This document shows, piece after piece, positions 35,694 through 43,489 of a stretch of 64,000 bases of DNA; within the stretch, counting starts at the first letter, position 1, and each line of letters begins with the position of its first letter. A model generated the notes under the pieces. The model ran no database searches. It was not told where the DNA came from and worked only from the letters and a program-made list of their open reading frames with translations. The position numbers and the translations under genes were made by a program. Source of the stretch: Zobellia alginiliquefaciens (GTDB lineage: Bacteria > Bacteroidota > Bacteroidia > Flavobacteriales > Flavobacteriaceae); the NCBI RefSeq assembly GCF_029323795.1, contig NZ_CP119758.1, forward strand, positions 2,480,001-2,544,000, written 5' to 3'.

Positions 35694-36893
35694 TTATCCT
35701 CTAGTTTGCCCGTTTCCTTTTACGTACCATTTGTTAGTTACCAAATGTTGAAGGCCGATAGGTCCTCTTTGGTGTAATTTATCGGTACTGATGGCTAATT
35801 CACCACCCAGACCAAATTGTCCTCCATCTGTAAAGCGGGTTGATGCATTATGATAGACAGCGGCAGTATCCACATTATTCATGAAATATTCTGCAGTCTC
35901 ATTGTTGGCCGTTATAATTGATGCAGAATGCCCGCCACCATAAGTGTTTATTTTAGAAATAGCATCTTCTAAGTCCGAGCTTTGGCCAATTACAATTTTA
36001 TAATCTAGAAACTCCTCGTGCCAAATGTTATCGTCCTCAATGCCTTTTGTTCCTTCCATTCCGGCAATAGCTTCATCGGCCAGAATCTCAACCTTACTTT
36101 TCTTTAATTCTTGAATCAAATGCTGAAGAAACTGCTGTTTTCTAGGCAAATCCGAAGAAATCAATACTTTGTCAACTGCGTTACAAGCAGATATTTTAGT
36201 AGTCTTGCCATTAATAATAATGTCTATGGCCATCTCTAAATCTGCTTCTTCACCAACATAAATGAAATTGTTTCCACGGCCGCTAACAATAACGGGGCAG
36301 GTAGCATGCTGTTTTACAAAAGCAATAAGTCGCTCACCACCTCTGGGTACAATCAAATCTACCTTTTGTGTCGGTTTTTCAAGAAATGCCTGAGTTTCGG
36401 TTCTGTTGAACTGTAAATAAGTCACCCAGTCCGCTTCAGCTTCATTGGCTTCAAGTGCCTTGTGCCACAAATCCACTAACAAAAGATTACTGTTCAAGGA
36501 TTCTTTACCTCCCTTCAATAAAATTTTGTTCCCAGATTTAAAAGCGATACCGGCAGCCTCAATAGTAACATCCGGTCTGGATTCATAAATAATAAGAATC
36601 GTTCCGAAAGGAGCGGTTTTATTGCTTACCTGCATGCCGTTTTCATGCTCAAAACTAAAACGTTCTACACCCAATGGGTCTTCTTGAGTGGCAAGTTGTT
36701 GCAGGCTTAAAATCATACCGTCAATTTTGCCTTGGTCAACTTTAAGGCGATCACGCATGGCAAGGTCATCACCTGTATAACCCTCCATATCCTTTTTATT
36801 GGCCTCAAGAATGGCTGAGCGTTCTTGATTTATCAAATGGGCCATATCCGAAAGAACGGCGTTGCGTTGTTTTATATCCAATAATAAACTCAT
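35694..36893 (-). CDS. proA: Gamma-glutamyl phosphate reductase
   Basis: A 399-residue aldehyde-dehydrogenase-fold enzyme that reduces glutamyl 5-phosphate to glutamate semialdehyde. Family stretches are APFGTILIIYESRPDVT, IVPRGGERLIAFV, KISACNAVDKVLIS with the catalytic Cys, and AVYHNASTRFTDGGQFGLG. Its ATG overlaps the stop of argD by four bases. Together with proB and proC in the same run it gives a full proline pathway within the arginine operon; both pathways draw on glutamate. Confidence 0.96.
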   Translation of the reverse strand: MSLLLDIKQRNAVLSDMAHLINQERSAILEANKKDMEGYTGDDLAMRDRLKVDQGKIDGMILSLQQLATQEDPLGVERFSFEHENGMQVSNKTAPFGTILIIYESRPDVTIEAAGIAFKSGNKILLKGGKESLNSNLLLVDLWHKALEANEAEADWVTYLQFNRTETQAFLEKPTQKVDLIVPRGGERLIAFVKQHATCPVIVSGRGNNFIYVGEEADLEMAIDIIINGKTTKISACNAVDKVLISSDLPRKQQFLQHLIQELKKSKVEILADEAIAGMEGTKGIEDDNIWHEEFLDYKIVIGQSSDLEDAISKINTYGGGHSASIITANNETAEYFMNNVDTAAVYHNASTRFTDGGQFGLGGELAISTDKLHQRGPIGLQHLVTNKWYVKGNGQTRG

Positions 36894-38017
36894 TGCAATT
36901 CAGCTTTTAAAGCGGTGAAAAAAGTGTCTAAATGGTTTTCCGTAATATTTAATGCAGGTAGTACCCTAAGCACACGCTTGTCTTTGGCACCACCTGTAAA
37001 TAAGTGTTGATCGTGAATCAGTCTCTTTCTTAAATCGGCCACTTCAAAATCAAATTCTAGTCCGAGCATTAAACCTCTACCTTTTACTTTTTTAATTTGA
37101 GGTATTTCTGCCGCTAGCGCTCTAAAGTATCCCTCTAAATGACCTGCGTTTTCAATCAGTTTTTCTTCCTCTAAAACTTCTAAAACCGCCAATGTGGCTA
37201 CGGAAGCCAAATGATTTCCGCCAAAAGTGGTACCTAATAACCCGTAGGAAGCTTTAATATCTTCATGTATTAAAATGCCGCCAACAGGAAAGCCGTTACC
37301 CATTCCTTTAGCTACAGAGATAATATCCGGTTGTATATCATGATGTTGAAAAGCGAAGAACTTTCCACTTCTCCCAAAACCACACTGTACTTCATCGGCA
37401 ATCAATATGGCTTTATTGATTTTCGATAATTGAGCCACTTGCTGATAAAAATCGGTTGTTGGTTCATCTAAACCTCCAACACCTTGAATGGTTTCTATGA
37501 TCACCGCACAAACATCGCCTTTTTCTATTTCAGTTTTAAAAGCTTCTAAATCATTCAAAGGAAGAAATGTCACCTTTTGCTGTAAATTGATAGGTGCATT
37601 AATCTTTGGATTGTCCGTAGCCGCAACGGCCGCAGAAGTACGCCCATGAAAGCCATTGGTGAAGGCGATTACTCTAGATTTTCCAGTGTGAAAGGAAGCT
37701 AGTTTTAACGCATTCTCATTAGCTTCGGCACCTGAATTGCACAAAAACAGATTGTAATTTTCACAGCCTGAAAGCTGACCGAGTTTAGCAGCCAGTTCTT
37801 CTTGTAGCGGGTTTTTAACCGAGTTGCTGTAGAAACCTATTTTATTTAGCTGGTCCGTAAGACGTTTTACGTAATGCGGGTGTGAATGACCAATGGAGAT
37901 TACGGCGTGACCTCCGTAAAAATCCAAAAATTCCGTTCCTTTATCATCGGTTACTACTATCCCCTTTGCCGATACAGGGGTTACATCGTATAATGGGTAA
38001 ACATCAAATAAATTCAT
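36890..38017 (-). CDS. argD: Acyl-ornithine aminotransferase
   Basis: A 375-residue class III PLP aminotransferase that converts N-acyl-glutamate semialdehyde to N-acyl-ornithine. The start at 38017 (MNLFDVYPLYD) is chosen because homologues begin at this motif; the reading from 38041 adds eight unsupported residues. Features: DFYGGHAVISIGHSHPHYV, CNSGAEANENALKLA, FTNGFHGRTSAAVAATD, ILIADEVQCGFGRSGKFFAF (cofactor Asp) and SVAKGMGNGFPVGG with the Schiff-base Lys. Coupled to proA by a four-base overlap. Confidence 0.94.
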   Translation of the reverse strand: MNLFDVYPLYDVTPVSAKGIVVTDDKGTEFLDFYGGHAVISIGHSHPHYVKRLTDQLNKIGFYSNSVKNPLQEELAAKLGQLSGCENYNLFLCNSGAEANENALKLASFHTGKSRVIAFTNGFHGRTSAAVAATDNPKINAPINLQQKVTFLPLNDLEAFKTEIEKGDVCAVIIETIQGVGGLDEPTTDFYQQVAQLSKINKAILIADEVQCGFGRSGKFFAFQHHDIQPDIISVAKGMGNGFPVGGILIHEDIKASYGLLGTTFGGNHLASVATLAVLEVLEEEKLIENAGHLEGYFRALAAEIPQIKKVKGRGLMLGLEFDFEVADLRKRLIHDQHLFTGGAKDKRVLRVLPALNITENHLDTFFTALKAELQ

Positions 38018-38071
38018 AACTTTTACTGTTGAGCTAATCATAGCTTCTTGTATTTTATTAGAGAGATGTTT

Positions 38072-38872
38072 TTATAACTGGTTCTCTTTAATTCTACTGA
38101 TTTTTTCATAGGATGCTACAATTCCCTGAATAAGGGAAGAGCTCAGTCCTTGGTGTTCCATTTCGTTCAAGCCTTGAATGGTACAGCCTTTTGGCGTGGT
38201 GACCCTATCGATTTCCGCTTCGGGGTGACTACCGGATTCGATTAATAAACTAGCGGCGCCACTACAGGTGTGCATGGCTAACTCTTGAGCCTCTTTGGCA
38301 TCAAAACCTAACTGAATGGCACCTTGGGTGGTGGCACGTATCAAGCGCATCCAAAAAGCAACTCCACTGGCGCAAATTACCGTTGCCGCCTGCATTTGCG
38401 TTTCTGGGATTTCCATAGAATGTCCCATACGATTGAAAATAGCCTTGGCCAATTCAATTTTCTTTTTGCCATTTTCGTTGCTACAAATACAGGTCATAGA
38501 TTGCCCTACGGAAATAGCCGTGTTGGGCATACTACGGATAATATTATAATCCGAACCAAGAATAGCTTCCATTTTAGCAATACTAAAACCGGTAATAGTA
38601 GAAATAACCACGTGATTATCGGTGAGCAAATCCTTAGTGCTTTCCAAGATATTCTCAAGCTGACTAGGTTGAACAGCCAAAATAATAATATCGGATTTTT
38701 TTACGGCCTCACGATTATCCGAAGTAATGGTAACATTACCATAGTTGGCATATTCTTCTATTTCAGCCGTATTTCTTTTGGTAAGATACATGGTTGTGGC
38801 TCCGTTGGAATTTAAAATCCCTTTGGCGATGGAAAGGCCCAAGTTACCTGCTCCTATGATGGCTATTTTCAT
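38072..38872 (-). CDS. proC: Pyrroline-5-carboxylate reductase
   Basis: A 266-residue NAD(P)H enzyme, last step of proline synthesis. MKIAIIGAGNLGLSIAKGIL is the Rossmann motif; IILAVQPSQLENIL, NIIRSMPNTAISVGQSMT and the C-terminal VTTPKGCTIQGLNEMEHQGL are P5C reductase signatures. The normal length is about 265-270. It lies between argC and argD; a 121-base spacer with inverted repeats separates it from argC, the longest gap within the operon. Confidence 0.95.
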   Translation of the reverse strand: MKIAIIGAGNLGLSIAKGILNSNGATTMYLTKRNTAEIEEYANYGNVTITSDNREAVKKSDIIILAVQPSQLENILESTKDLLTDNHVVISTITGFSIAKMEAILGSDYNIIRSMPNTAISVGQSMTCICSNENGKKKIELAKAIFNRMGHSMEIPETQMQAATVICASGVAFWMRLIRATTQGAIQLGFDAKEAQELAMHTCSGAASLLIESGSHPEAEIDRVTTPKGCTIQGLNEMEHQGLSSSLIQGIVASYEKISRIKENQL

Positions 38873-38993
38873 AATCTTTTAGTATTGAGTTATGAGTAAA
38901 ATGTACATAGTACATCTTGTTCAAAACTGAGTGTTCATTACTTATAAGTAGACCTTTTTATTTAATGTTTTAATTTGTTTTCTATAGGTCTGA
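38873..38993. other. Spacer in the operon with inverted repeats
   Basis: A 121-base gap between argC and proC. It holds a hairpin ATGTAC-ATA-GTACAT at 38901-38915 and a wider inverted pair AGACCT (38950-38955) / AGGTCT (38986-38991). The left part reads AGTATTGAGTTATGAGTAAA, similar in character to the AT-rich flanks of the broken gene at 31649-32004. No ORF. It may be a scar of a similar insertion, or an internal regulatory or processing site. Confidence 0.4.
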
Positions 38994-39968
38994 TTAGAAA
39001 ACGCCTGCTTTTAAATTAAGACCGGCTGCTTCTTCAAAGTCAAAAATCAAGTTCATATTCTGTACCGCTTGCCCAGAGGCGCCTTTTAACAAGTTGTCTA
39101 TGGCTGAGGTAATAAGCAATGTGTTCCCATGTTTGTGCAAATGAATATGACATTGATTGGTATTCACAATTTGTTTGAGGTGAATGGGCTCTTCGGCTAT
39201 TTGCGTAAAAAGTGCATCCGCATAAAAATCTTTGTACAACTCAATAGCTTCCTCTAAACTGCCATCAAACTCTGTATAGGCCGTTGCTAGAATACCACGA
39301 GTGAAATTACCCCTGTTTGGGAGGAAAAACAGCTCTCCGGAATTGGGCTGCAAAGATTTTAAGCTCTCGTTGATTTCACCCAAATGTTGATGTGTAAAGG
39401 GTTTGTACCAGCTCACATTGTTATTTCTCCAACTAAAATGAGAAGTAGCGGAGGGACTAACGCCCGCACCTGTACTACCTGTAACTGCATTAATGTGTAC
39501 CGTATTTCCAAGTTTATTCCCTTTTGCCAAAGGAAGAAGGCCTAATTGAATAGCCGTTGCAAAACAACCCGGGTTTGCGATATAGTTCGCCTTTTTAATT
39601 GCTTCTTTTTTGAGTTCTGGAAGTCCGTAAACAAACTCTTTTCCTTCAAAAACAGCGTCGGCCTGAAGCCTAAAATCGTTGCTGAGGTCAATTATTTTGG
39701 TGTCTTTGGAGAACTCGTTTTCCTGTAAAAATTTAGAGGAATTACCGTGCCCCAAACACAGGAAAACCAAATCTACATCAGGATTTACAGTACCTGTAAA
39801 CTCCATTTCGGTAGTACCCAATAAATCGGCATGGGCCGTAGTGACTTTCTTTCCGGCTCTGGTAGTGCTGAAAACGAAATCTATTTCAGCTTCTGGGTGA
39901 TGCAAGAGAATTCTAATCAGTTCACCTCCTGTATAACCAGACCCCCCTATGATACCAACTTTAATCAT
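38994..39968 (-). CDS. argC: N-acyl-gamma-glutamyl-phosphate reductase
   Basis: A 324-residue enzyme that reduces N-acyl-glutamyl 5-phosphate to the semialdehyde, third step of arginine synthesis. Features are KVGIIGGSGYTGGELIRILL, FLCLGHGNSSKFL, KIIDLSNDFRL, IANPGCFATAIQLGLLPL with catalytic Cys, and VTGSTGAGVSPSATSHFSW; KPFTHQHLGEI holds the active-site His. Its start overlaps the end of argG by eight bases, indicating translational coupling. Confidence 0.96.
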   Translation of the reverse strand: MIKVGIIGGSGYTGGELIRILLHHPEAEIDFVFSTTRAGKKVTTAHADLLGTTEMEFTGTVNPDVDLVFLCLGHGNSSKFLQENEFSKDTKIIDLSNDFRLQADAVFEGKEFVYGLPELKKEAIKKANYIANPGCFATAIQLGLLPLAKGNKLGNTVHINAVTGSTGAGVSPSATSHFSWRNNNVSWYKPFTHQHLGEINESLKSLQPNSGELFFLPNRGNFTRGILATAYTEFDGSLEEAIELYKDFYADALFTQIAEEPIHLKQIVNTNQCHIHLHKHGNTLLITSAIDNLLKGASGQAVQNMNLIFDFEEAAGLNLKAGVF

Positions 39969-41151
39969 CGCTAGAATTTACATGGTTATAAATCTTCCCG
40001 GAATTGGAAAGTATTTTGATGAATCCTTTGGCGTCATCCGCAGACCATCCTTTGTTTACTTCTCCGTAGCTTCCAAAAGCATCGGTCATTAAATCATGCT
40101 CCGAAGAAATTCCGTTCAATCTAAACTGAAAAGGATAAAGGCTAATGAAAACATCACCGGAAACGTTCTTTTGCGTATCCGTTAGGAAAGCTTCTATGTT
40201 TCTCATTACGGCATCTAGGTAGTTGCCTTCGTGCAATAACATGCCATAGAAGTTACCCTGTTGTTCTTTTTGGAACTGTTGCCATTTGGTAAGGGTGTGT
40301 TTTTCCAACAAGTGGTGTGCTTTAATAATAATTAACGCAGCAGCAGCTTCAAAACCAACTCTACCTTTTGTACCTATAATAGTATCGCCTACATGAATGT
40401 CTCTACCTATAGCATATTTTGAGGCCATGGCCTCTAGTTTTTCTATATTGGCAACGGGACCATTTTTAACGCCATCAATAGCAACTAATTCTCCTTTTTC
40501 AAAAGTTAGTTTTACATCTGTAGGCTCTTTTTCCTGTAATTGGCTTGGGTATGCACTATCGGGTAACGCTCTTTGTGAAGTTAATGTTTCTTCACCACCA
40601 ACGGAAGTACCCCAAAGCCCTCTGTTTATAGAGTATTTTGCTTTTTCCCAAGGATAGTCTATACCGTTCTCTTTTAGGTAGGCAATTTCTGCCTCTCTAG
40701 ATAGTTGGTTGTCTCTAATGGGGGTAATGATTTCTATTTCTGGAGCAATGATTTGAAAAATCATGTCAAATCTTACTTGGTCATTACCGGCGCCCGTACT
40801 ACCATGGGCTATATAATTAGCACCGATTTTTTTGGCATAGTTTACAATTTCAATAGCCTGTACGATTCGCTCTGCACTAACTGATAGCGGGTAGGTATTG
40901 TTCTTTAGAACATTTCCGAAGATAAGATACTTAACTACCTTGTCATAAAAAATCTGGACTGCATCTATTGAGGTATATGAACTAGCACCTAATTCCAATG
41001 CCTTTTGTTCTATAGTTGCAATTTCTTCTTTTGAGAAACCCCCTGTATTTACGCTAACTGCGTGTACTTCATAACCTTTTTCTTGTGATAGGTTCTTAGC
41101 GCAGTAAGAGGTGTCTAATCCGCCGCTGTATGCTAAAACTAATTTTTTCAT
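39961..41151 (-). CDS. argG: Argininosuccinate synthase
   Basis: A 396-residue ATP-dependent ligase that joins citrulline and aspartate. MKKLVLAYSGGLDTSYCAKNL is the PP-loop N-terminus (SGGLDTS). YIAHGSTGAGNDQVRFD (citrulline/ATP site), NRGLWGTSVGGEE and the C-terminal region follow in order. In this genome it is the second gene of the operon, after the GNAT gene, which is unusual compared with its late step in the pathway but normal for the Bacteroidota cluster type. Fifty-four bases separate it from the GNAT gene. Confidence 0.96.
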   Translation of the reverse strand: MKKLVLAYSGGLDTSYCAKNLSQEKGYEVHAVSVNTGGFSKEEIATIEQKALELGASSYTSIDAVQIFYDKVVKYLIFGNVLKNNTYPLSVSAERIVQAIEIVNYAKKIGANYIAHGSTGAGNDQVRFDMIFQIIAPEIEIITPIRDNQLSREAEIAYLKENGIDYPWEKAKYSINRGLWGTSVGGEETLTSQRALPDSAYPSQLQEKEPTDVKLTFEKGELVAIDGVKNGPVANIEKLEAMASKYAIGRDIHVGDTIIGTKGRVGFEAAAALIIIKAHHLLEKHTLTKWQQFQKEQQGNFYGMLLHEGNYLDAVMRNIEAFLTDTQKNVSGDVFISLYPFQFRLNGISSEHDLMTDAFGSYGEVNKGWSADDAKGFIKILSNSGKIYNHVNSSDD

Positions 41152-41205
41152 TTTTAAAATTGTATTGCGTTGGCCATAAATTGAATACTTGGCTGGCCTA
41201 TATAG

Positions 41206-41829
41206 TTATTCGTTTGTTTTCTTTTTTAGGAAAAGCGATTCTTTAATGCTTTTCAGTCTTTTAAAAGCTTTACCGTTTACGCTTTCATCTTTTGATATTT
41301 TCTCTTTTACCGCAGGGTCGTAGAGCATACCCGTACATAAGCACATTTTACGTTCTGTTCGAGTAAGAATATCAAAGTTTTTGCAGGTCTGACAGCCTTT
41401 CCAAAATTCGGGGTCATCCGTTAGTTCGGAAAATGTAACTGGCTTGTATCCCAATTCATAGTTCATTTTCATTACGGCCAGACCAGTGGTAATACCAAAT
41501 ATTTTGGCATCCGGGAATTTCTCTCTCGAAAGCTCGAAGATTCTTTTTTTAATTTTTTTTGCCAATCCTTGATTTCTGTAATCAGGATGTACGATAAGGC
41601 CTGAGTTGGCTACGAATTTTTCGTGGCCCCAAACTTCTATATAGCAGAAGCCGGCAAACTTGTCACCATCTAAAGCAATAACGGCATTGCCATTTTCCAG
41701 ACGTTTCTGAATGTATTCAGGTGTACGTTTGGCTATGCCGGTTCCTCTAACTTTAGCAGATTCCGTAATAGTATCGCTAATGATTTGAGCGTATTTAATA
41801 TGTGACTTGTTAGCAATAATTAGTTTCAT
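41206..41829 (-). CDS. GNAT acyltransferase at the head of the arginine operon (probable N-acylglutamate synthase)
   Basis: A 207-residue GNAT protein. The start is the ATG at 41829; an upstream TTG at 41835 is in frame but less likely. The acetyl-CoA fold is visible in FAGFCYIEVWG, SGLIVHPDYRNQGLAKKIKKRIF (motif A) and IFGITTGLAVMKMNYELGYKPV. The C-terminal third carries a Cys cluster, GCQTCKNF...KMCLCTGM, that could bind zinc. As first gene after a probable arginine leader, in an operon with no other argA or argJ candidate, it likely makes N-acetyl- or N-succinyl-glutamate. That role is inference from position. Confidence 0.82.
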   Translation of the reverse strand: MKLIIANKSHIKYAQIISDTITESAKVRGTGIAKRTPEYIQKRLENGNAVIALDGDKFAGFCYIEVWGHEKFVANSGLIVHPDYRNQGLAKKIKKRIFELSREKFPDAKIFGITTGLAVMKMNYELGYKPVTFSELTDDPEFWKGCQTCKNFDILTRTERKMCLCTGMLYDPAVKEKISKDESVNGKAFKRLKSIKESLFLKKKTNE

Positions 41830-41882
41830 TGCCAAAAGGGTTTAAACTGTAAGAAAAATGAATTGTTGTTTGTTGTGCGGAA

Positions 41883-41915
41883 ATGGACTCACCTATTTCC
41901 ATGAAATATGGTACA
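41883..41915 (-). promoter_or_regulatory. Mutually exclusive stems after the arginine leader ORF
   Basis: On the minus strand, TATTTC-ATG-GAAATA (extended by CC/GG with one bulge) can form directly after the leader stop. Its right arm GGAAATAGG can instead pair with the downstream CCATTTCC (one bulged A). The two stems share GGAAATAGG and cannot coexist, as in attenuators. No T-run follows the second stem closely (CATTTTTCTT is about 18 bases on), so an intrinsic terminator is not shown. Confidence 0.45.
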
Positions 41916-41918
41916 CCC

Positions 41919-41999
41919 CTACGGGCGACGACGGCGAGAAAACGGGCGAACGGGAGCAAGGTTGCTCAAAGTTTTAGATATGTGTCTTTGTCCTTTCAT
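41919..41999 (-). CDS. argL: Probable arginine attenuator leader peptide
   Basis: A 26-codon ORF between a promoter box and the first gene of the arginine operon. Arg codons are 5 (AGA), 18 (CGC) and 22-25 (CGC CGT CGT CGC), so four consecutive Arg codons sit one codon before the TAG; the C-terminus reads RPFSRRRRP. The codon run, position and orientation are what a ribosome-stalling arginine leader would show. The ATG is only seven bases after the promoter box, so the mRNA would be nearly leaderless. Two alternative stems follow (41883-41915). The symbol argL is descriptive. Confidence 0.72.
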   Translation of the reverse strand: MKGQRHISKTLSNLAPVRPFSRRRRP

Positions 42000-42006
42000 G
42001 GAAGGT

Positions 42007-42014
42007 CAAATGTA
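42007..42014 (-). promoter_or_regulatory. -7 promoter box (TACATTTG) of the arginine operon
   Basis: Exact TAnnTTTG match on the minus strand. Transcription would start at about 42001-42003, just before the leader ATG at 41999 and about 170 bases before the GNAT gene. It lies between the stop of the upstream glycosyltransferase gene (42047) and the leader ORF. Confidence 0.65.
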
Positions 42015-42046
42015 CAAGATTATGCCGAAAGTATAAAGGTGTGAGG

Positions 42047-43408
42047 TTAATTTTTACGAAAAATAACAAATTGTTGTTTTGAGTTAAAAATTTCGTAAAT
42101 CAAAAATGCATATACGGAAATATATTCAACAGCAATTAATCCAAGGTTTTCTTTAAAATCTACCTTTGAATAGGCATAATAGCTAAGAATCACCATTGCG
42201 GACCAAAGTACCGCATATTTGTAACGAGTAAAAACGCCAAGAACTACCAAGAAAATAATGTACCAAGGGTGTACTGTGGCAGACATGAAATAATACAAGG
42301 TAAGTACGGCCATCATTGAGGTAATCAACGTTGGTATTTTTTGATTGTCCCTAAGAAAAGTGAATAACAGTACAAATAGGATAGTTAATATAGGTGTTAT
42401 TTTTCCATAGGTTTTTATTAGTTCCCACGGTTTTCCTTCAAATTGAACGGCAATGTATTTTATGGCATTGTATAGACCGGCATTAAATTCAAAATTTGAA
42501 AACCAGAGTCCGACTGTTTTGGAATAGTTCGCAATAAATTCAGAAGAATAAAAGGGAACAAATAGCAATACACATGTAACTCCTATAATCATGTAGAAGC
42601 TCACACTTTTTTTTAATCCTAAATGTTTTAAAAATAGCGGTAGAAACAATAAAGGTACTAGTTTAATACAAATGGATAAGGCGTAAGGAATGGCAGCCAG
42701 TGCCCATTTTTTTATGGATAGTAGATATAATGCCCATACAAAAAAGAAAAGCATAACACCTTCAAAATGTAGGTTTCCTGTTAGTTCTATGATGACTAAA
42801 GGGTTCAGAAAATACCAAAAAATGAGATGAGGAGAATGGTTAAGGTTTTTTAGAAGTTTTCTCCCAAAGTAGAAAATACCAATATCTGCTAAAATAATCA
42901 TGGTTTTGATAGCCAGAACCGAACCCATAATGCTTTTTCCGCCCAACAAAGCGGCTATGGCAAAGAGCAACTGGTTTAATGGAGGGTAATTACTATAATG
43001 CTTTGCACTTAGGCTTCCCATGCTATCGTAAAGGAGTTGGGCGTTGGGGATAACCAAGTCACTTTGGGTAATCAAATCGTTTGGGACTTCTAGATATGGA
43101 TTAATAAAATTGGCAACCAGGTGCCCATCCCAAATAAAACGATAATAATCCTGGGAGAGGTTGGGTTCCGTGGTTAAGAATATCAACCTAAAAATAATAC
43201 CTGCTACCAGAAGAAATTTAAAGTTCCATTTTTCAAACTGAATAAGTTTTAAACAGAGAAAAAAGGAAGCGGCAAAAAGCGTTAACAGTTTAATGAAATC
43301 CGTTCGCTCCAAATGAAATGCAAAAGTGTAATAAAAAATGGCCGCCAATAGAGCCATAAAAATAGGCACTTTGTGAAGCTTCCAGTATGTAGAGAGACGG
43401 TTGGGCAT
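42047..43408 (-). CDS. Integral-membrane mannosyltransferase-like protein (GT87/DUF2029-type)
   Basis: A 453-residue polytopic membrane protein with 11-13 predicted helices. The large first extracytoplasmic loop holds LSQDYYRFIWDGHLVANFINPY and SAKHYSNYPPLNQ, the acidic and YPP motifs typical of polyprenol-phosphate-sugar-dependent GT-C transferases. A later LTGNLHFEGVMLFF segment fits the same group. Donor and acceptor are unknown. It lies downstream of two GT2 genes on the same strand (81 bases), one of them DPM1-like, which could supply a polyprenyl-phosphate sugar. That link is inference. Confidence 0.78.
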   Translation of the reverse strand: MPNRLSTYWKLHKVPIFMALLAAIFYYTFAFHLERTDFIKLLTLFAASFFLCLKLIQFEKWNFKFLLVAGIIFRLIFLTTEPNLSQDYYRFIWDGHLVANFINPYLEVPNDLITQSDLVIPNAQLLYDSMGSLSAKHYSNYPPLNQLLFAIAALLGGKSIMGSVLAIKTMIILADIGIFYFGRKLLKNLNHSPHLIFWYFLNPLVIIELTGNLHFEGVMLFFFVWALYLLSIKKWALAAIPYALSICIKLVPLLFLPLFLKHLGLKKSVSFYMIIGVTCVLLFVPFYSSEFIANYSKTVGLWFSNFEFNAGLYNAIKYIAVQFEGKPWELIKTYGKITPILTILFVLLFTFLRDNQKIPTLITSMMAVLTLYYFMSATVHPWYIIFLVVLGVFTRYKYAVLWSAMVILSYYAYSKVDFKENLGLIAVEYISVYAFLIYEIFNSKQQFVIFRKN

Positions 43409-43489
43409 TTAACTGTTTGTTCTAATCACCCGAAAAAATAAGAAATTTAAATGGACTTGCTGGACTTTTGCCAATATTAGATCGGTGTA

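Noticed and set aside
41849-41862. CATTTTTCTT as the U-tract of an arginine attenuator terminator
   Set aside because: It lies about 18 bases after the second stem, too far for intrinsic termination.
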